A DNA stretch of 15,736 nucleotides. Origin: UBA1737 sp045653225. GTDB taxonomy: Bacteria; Bacillota_I; Bacilli_A; ML615J-28; CAG-313. Position numbers and translations under genes: made by a program. Below are positions 14,720 to 15,736 of the stretch, one piece after another. Positions within the stretch are counted from its first letter, which is position 1; each line of letters starts with the position of its first letter. The notes under the pieces are model-generated. The model saw only the letters and a list, made by a program, of their open reading frames with translations, did no database searches and had not been told where the DNA came from. The DNA lies in assembly GCA_045653225.1 (NCBI GenBank), contig JAZOLP010000071.1:1-15736 (forward strand). The letters are read 5' to 3'.

Positions 14720-14748
14720 ATTATACCATATATATTTTATTATGTCCA
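14720..14748 (-). promoter_or_regulatory. Promoter of the GNAT / membrane-protein unit
   Basis: On the minus strand TGGACA (14748-14743, five of six consensus) is followed after 17 bases by TATAAT (14725-14720), with TGG directly before it as an extended -10. The transcript should begin near 14713, about 16 bases before the ATG. It is divergent from the coaX promoter, and the two -35 boxes are about 30 bases apart. Confidence 0.85.
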
Positions 14749-14778
14749 TATAAAGTAGTTTATTTAATGACATATTTT

Positions 14779-14807
14779 TTGCAAAATCATTAATTTTGTT
14801 ATATAAT
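14779..14807 (+). promoter_or_regulatory. Promoter of coaX
   Basis: TTGCAA (14779-14784), 17 bases, TATAAT (14802-14807). The -35 variant is the same TTGCAA as at the thr operon. The start would be near 14814, leaving about ten bases before ATG 14824, with GGTGA (14814-14818) as the only ribosome binding site. Confidence 0.8.
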
Positions 14808-14823
14808 AGATTTGGTGATAAAA

Positions 14824-15579
14824 ATGATTTTATGTTTTGATATAGGTAATACAAATATTGTTCTTGGTATTTGTAATAATAAAAAAATAATTAATACATA
14901 TAGATTTGTAACAAATGCAGCTTTAACTGAAGATGAATATTTTCATAAATTACAACCAATTGTTAAAGATATAGATATTGAAGGTGTTGTAATTTCAAGC
15001 GTTGTACCTGCACTTGACTATGTTTTTTCACAAATGGTGAAAAAATATTTTAATATTTCTCCTATGATGATTGGCCCAGGTATTAAAAGTGGATTAAAAT
15101 TAAGAATTGAAGCTCCTAAAACACTTGGATCTGATTTATTATGTGATGCAGTAGGAGCAGTTAATAAATTTGGTGGACCAGTAATTATTATTGATTTAGG
15201 TACAGCAACTAAGATTATTGTTGTAAATGATAAACAAGAATATTTAGGTGGTGCTATTGCACCAGGCATGAACGGGTCTTTACAATCTTTAATAAAAAAT
15301 GCTGCTAAACTCTCAGATACAGCATTATTAAAACCTGAAAATGTTATTGGTAATGATACAACTACTTGCATTCAAAGTGGTATGATTTATGGTACAGCAT
15401 CAATGATTGATGGTATGGTTAAAAAGACAATTGATGAATTAAATTTACCAAATGTAAAAGTTGTTTTAACAGGTGGTCTTGCTCCACTTATTAAAGATGT
15501 TTTATCAATTGACTATATTCATGAACCAGATATTCTTATTGAAGGTTTAATTTATTTATATTATAAAAATATAAAATAG
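14824..15579 (+). CDS. coaX: Type III pantothenate kinase
   Basis: This 251-residue enzyme phosphorylates pantothenate, the first step of coenzyme A synthesis, in the cytoplasm. It has the ASKHA-fold signatures of CoaX: CFDIGNTN (4-11) with Asp6, SSVVPALD (58-65), LGSDLLCDAVGA (101-112) with the expected catalytic Asp104, IDLGTATK (123-130), LGGAIAPGMNGS (141-152), and VLTGGLAPLI near the end. The position after Asp104 is Leu, where many CoaX proteins have Arg (GADR). The TTG at 14812 also opens the frame, but ATG 14824 gives the standard MILCFDIGNTN start. It is transcribed alone or with the downstream gene. No terminator hairpin is visible after it, only an A-rich stretch. Confidence 0.93.
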   Translation: MILCFDIGNTNIVLGICNNKKIINTYRFVTNAALTEDEYFHKLQPIVKDIDIEGVVISSVVPALDYVFSQMVKKYFNISPMMIGPGIKSGLKLRIEAPKTLGSDLLCDAVGAVNKFGGPVIIIDLGTATKIIVVNDKQEYLGGAIAPGMNGSLQSLIKNAAKLSDTALLKPENVIGNDTTTCIQSGMIYGTASMIDGMVKKTIDELNLPNVKVVLTGGLAPLIKDVLSIDYIHEPDILIEGLIYLYYKNIK

Positions 15580-15622
15580 TAAAAAAAATTAAATATAATT
15601 CATATAATATAATGGTGATTAT

Positions 15623-15736
15623 ATGAATAATAAAAACAACCCAACAATGTTTATTGATACAGTTAGTACGGTTATAAAGACAAATAATTCCCAAATTTAT
15701 TATGATTCAAGGTATGAAGATAATAGTGTCAAATGG
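15623..15736 (+). CDS. Start of an unrecognised gene, cut by the window end
   Basis: ATG at 15623 opens a frame of 38 codons that runs to the last base. GGTGA (15614-15618) lies four bases upstream, and a TATAAT at 15603-15608 could be a -10 element, though no good -35 is seen. The protein begins MNNKNNPTMFIDTVSTVI and is polar, with no signal peptide. Read-through from coaX, 43 bases upstream, is also possible. The family cannot be named from this fragment. Confidence 0.6.
   Translation, partial: MNNKNNPTMFIDTVSTVIKTNNSQIYYDSRYEDNSVKW

Noticed and set aside
14657..14854. Minus-strand 65-codon frame across the GNAT start and divergent promoters
   Set aside because: It covers two good promoters and overlaps the real GNAT start in another frame.
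15018..15371. Minus-strand 117-codon frame in coaX
   Set aside because: Antisense shadow of a well-conserved gene; no start signals.

Overview
The window is strongly AT-rich, uses the standard genetic code (Trp is TGG, with TAA and TAG stops) and has strong AGGAGG-like ribosome binding sites, consensus sigma-A promoters and intrinsic terminators. This fits a low-GC Bacillota (Bacilli/Erysipelotrichia-like) chromosome. The genus cannot be named from the sequence. Nothing looks mobile: there is no transposase, integrase, CRISPR array, tRNA or rRNA. Coding density is high and the gene content is mostly metabolic.

Layout. (1) Positions 1-947 hold the 3' part of a surface lipoprotein whose start lies outside the window, closed by a terminator. 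(2) Positions 968-1250 are a regulatory leader: a perfect consensus promoter, a 22-codon ORF packed with Tyr and Phe codons, a terminator-like hairpin overlapping that ORF, and then a four-armed hairpin array ending in a second terminator. It precedes a three-gene ABC importer of the TrpXYZ type (1251-3984). The simplest reading is ribosome-mediated, Tyr/Phe-sensing attenuation of an aromatic amino acid importer, in a bacterial group where a T-box would be the more usual device. (3) gdhA, glutamate dehydrogenase, lies on the minus strand (4021-5364), convergent with the transporter across a bidirectional terminator. (4) Divergent from gdhA is a tightly overlapping operon, thrC-thrB-ACT protein-hom-asd-lysC (5516-11503). 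It encodes all five steps from aspartate to threonine plus a small HTH-ACT protein. Hom lacks the usual C-terminal ACT domain, and a free-standing ACT protein is encoded immediately before it. (5) Convergent on the minus strand, behind another bidirectional terminator, is a two-gene unit (14697 down to 11541): a GNAT acetyltransferase followed after one base by an 841-residue membrane-anchored protein of unknown function. (6) Divergent from that unit is coaX, type III pantothenate kinase (14824-15579), and then the start of an unrecognised gene that runs off the window.

How it fits together. Glutamate dehydrogenase connects ammonium and 2-oxoglutarate with glutamate, the amino donor for aspartate, which feeds the threonine operon. 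The importer brings in amino acids, probably aromatic ones. The gdhA-thrC divergent region carries a dyad over the thrC -35 element and is a candidate operator. The most unusual regions are the Tyr/Phe leader array, the split Hom/ACT arrangement and the orphan 841-residue membrane protein.
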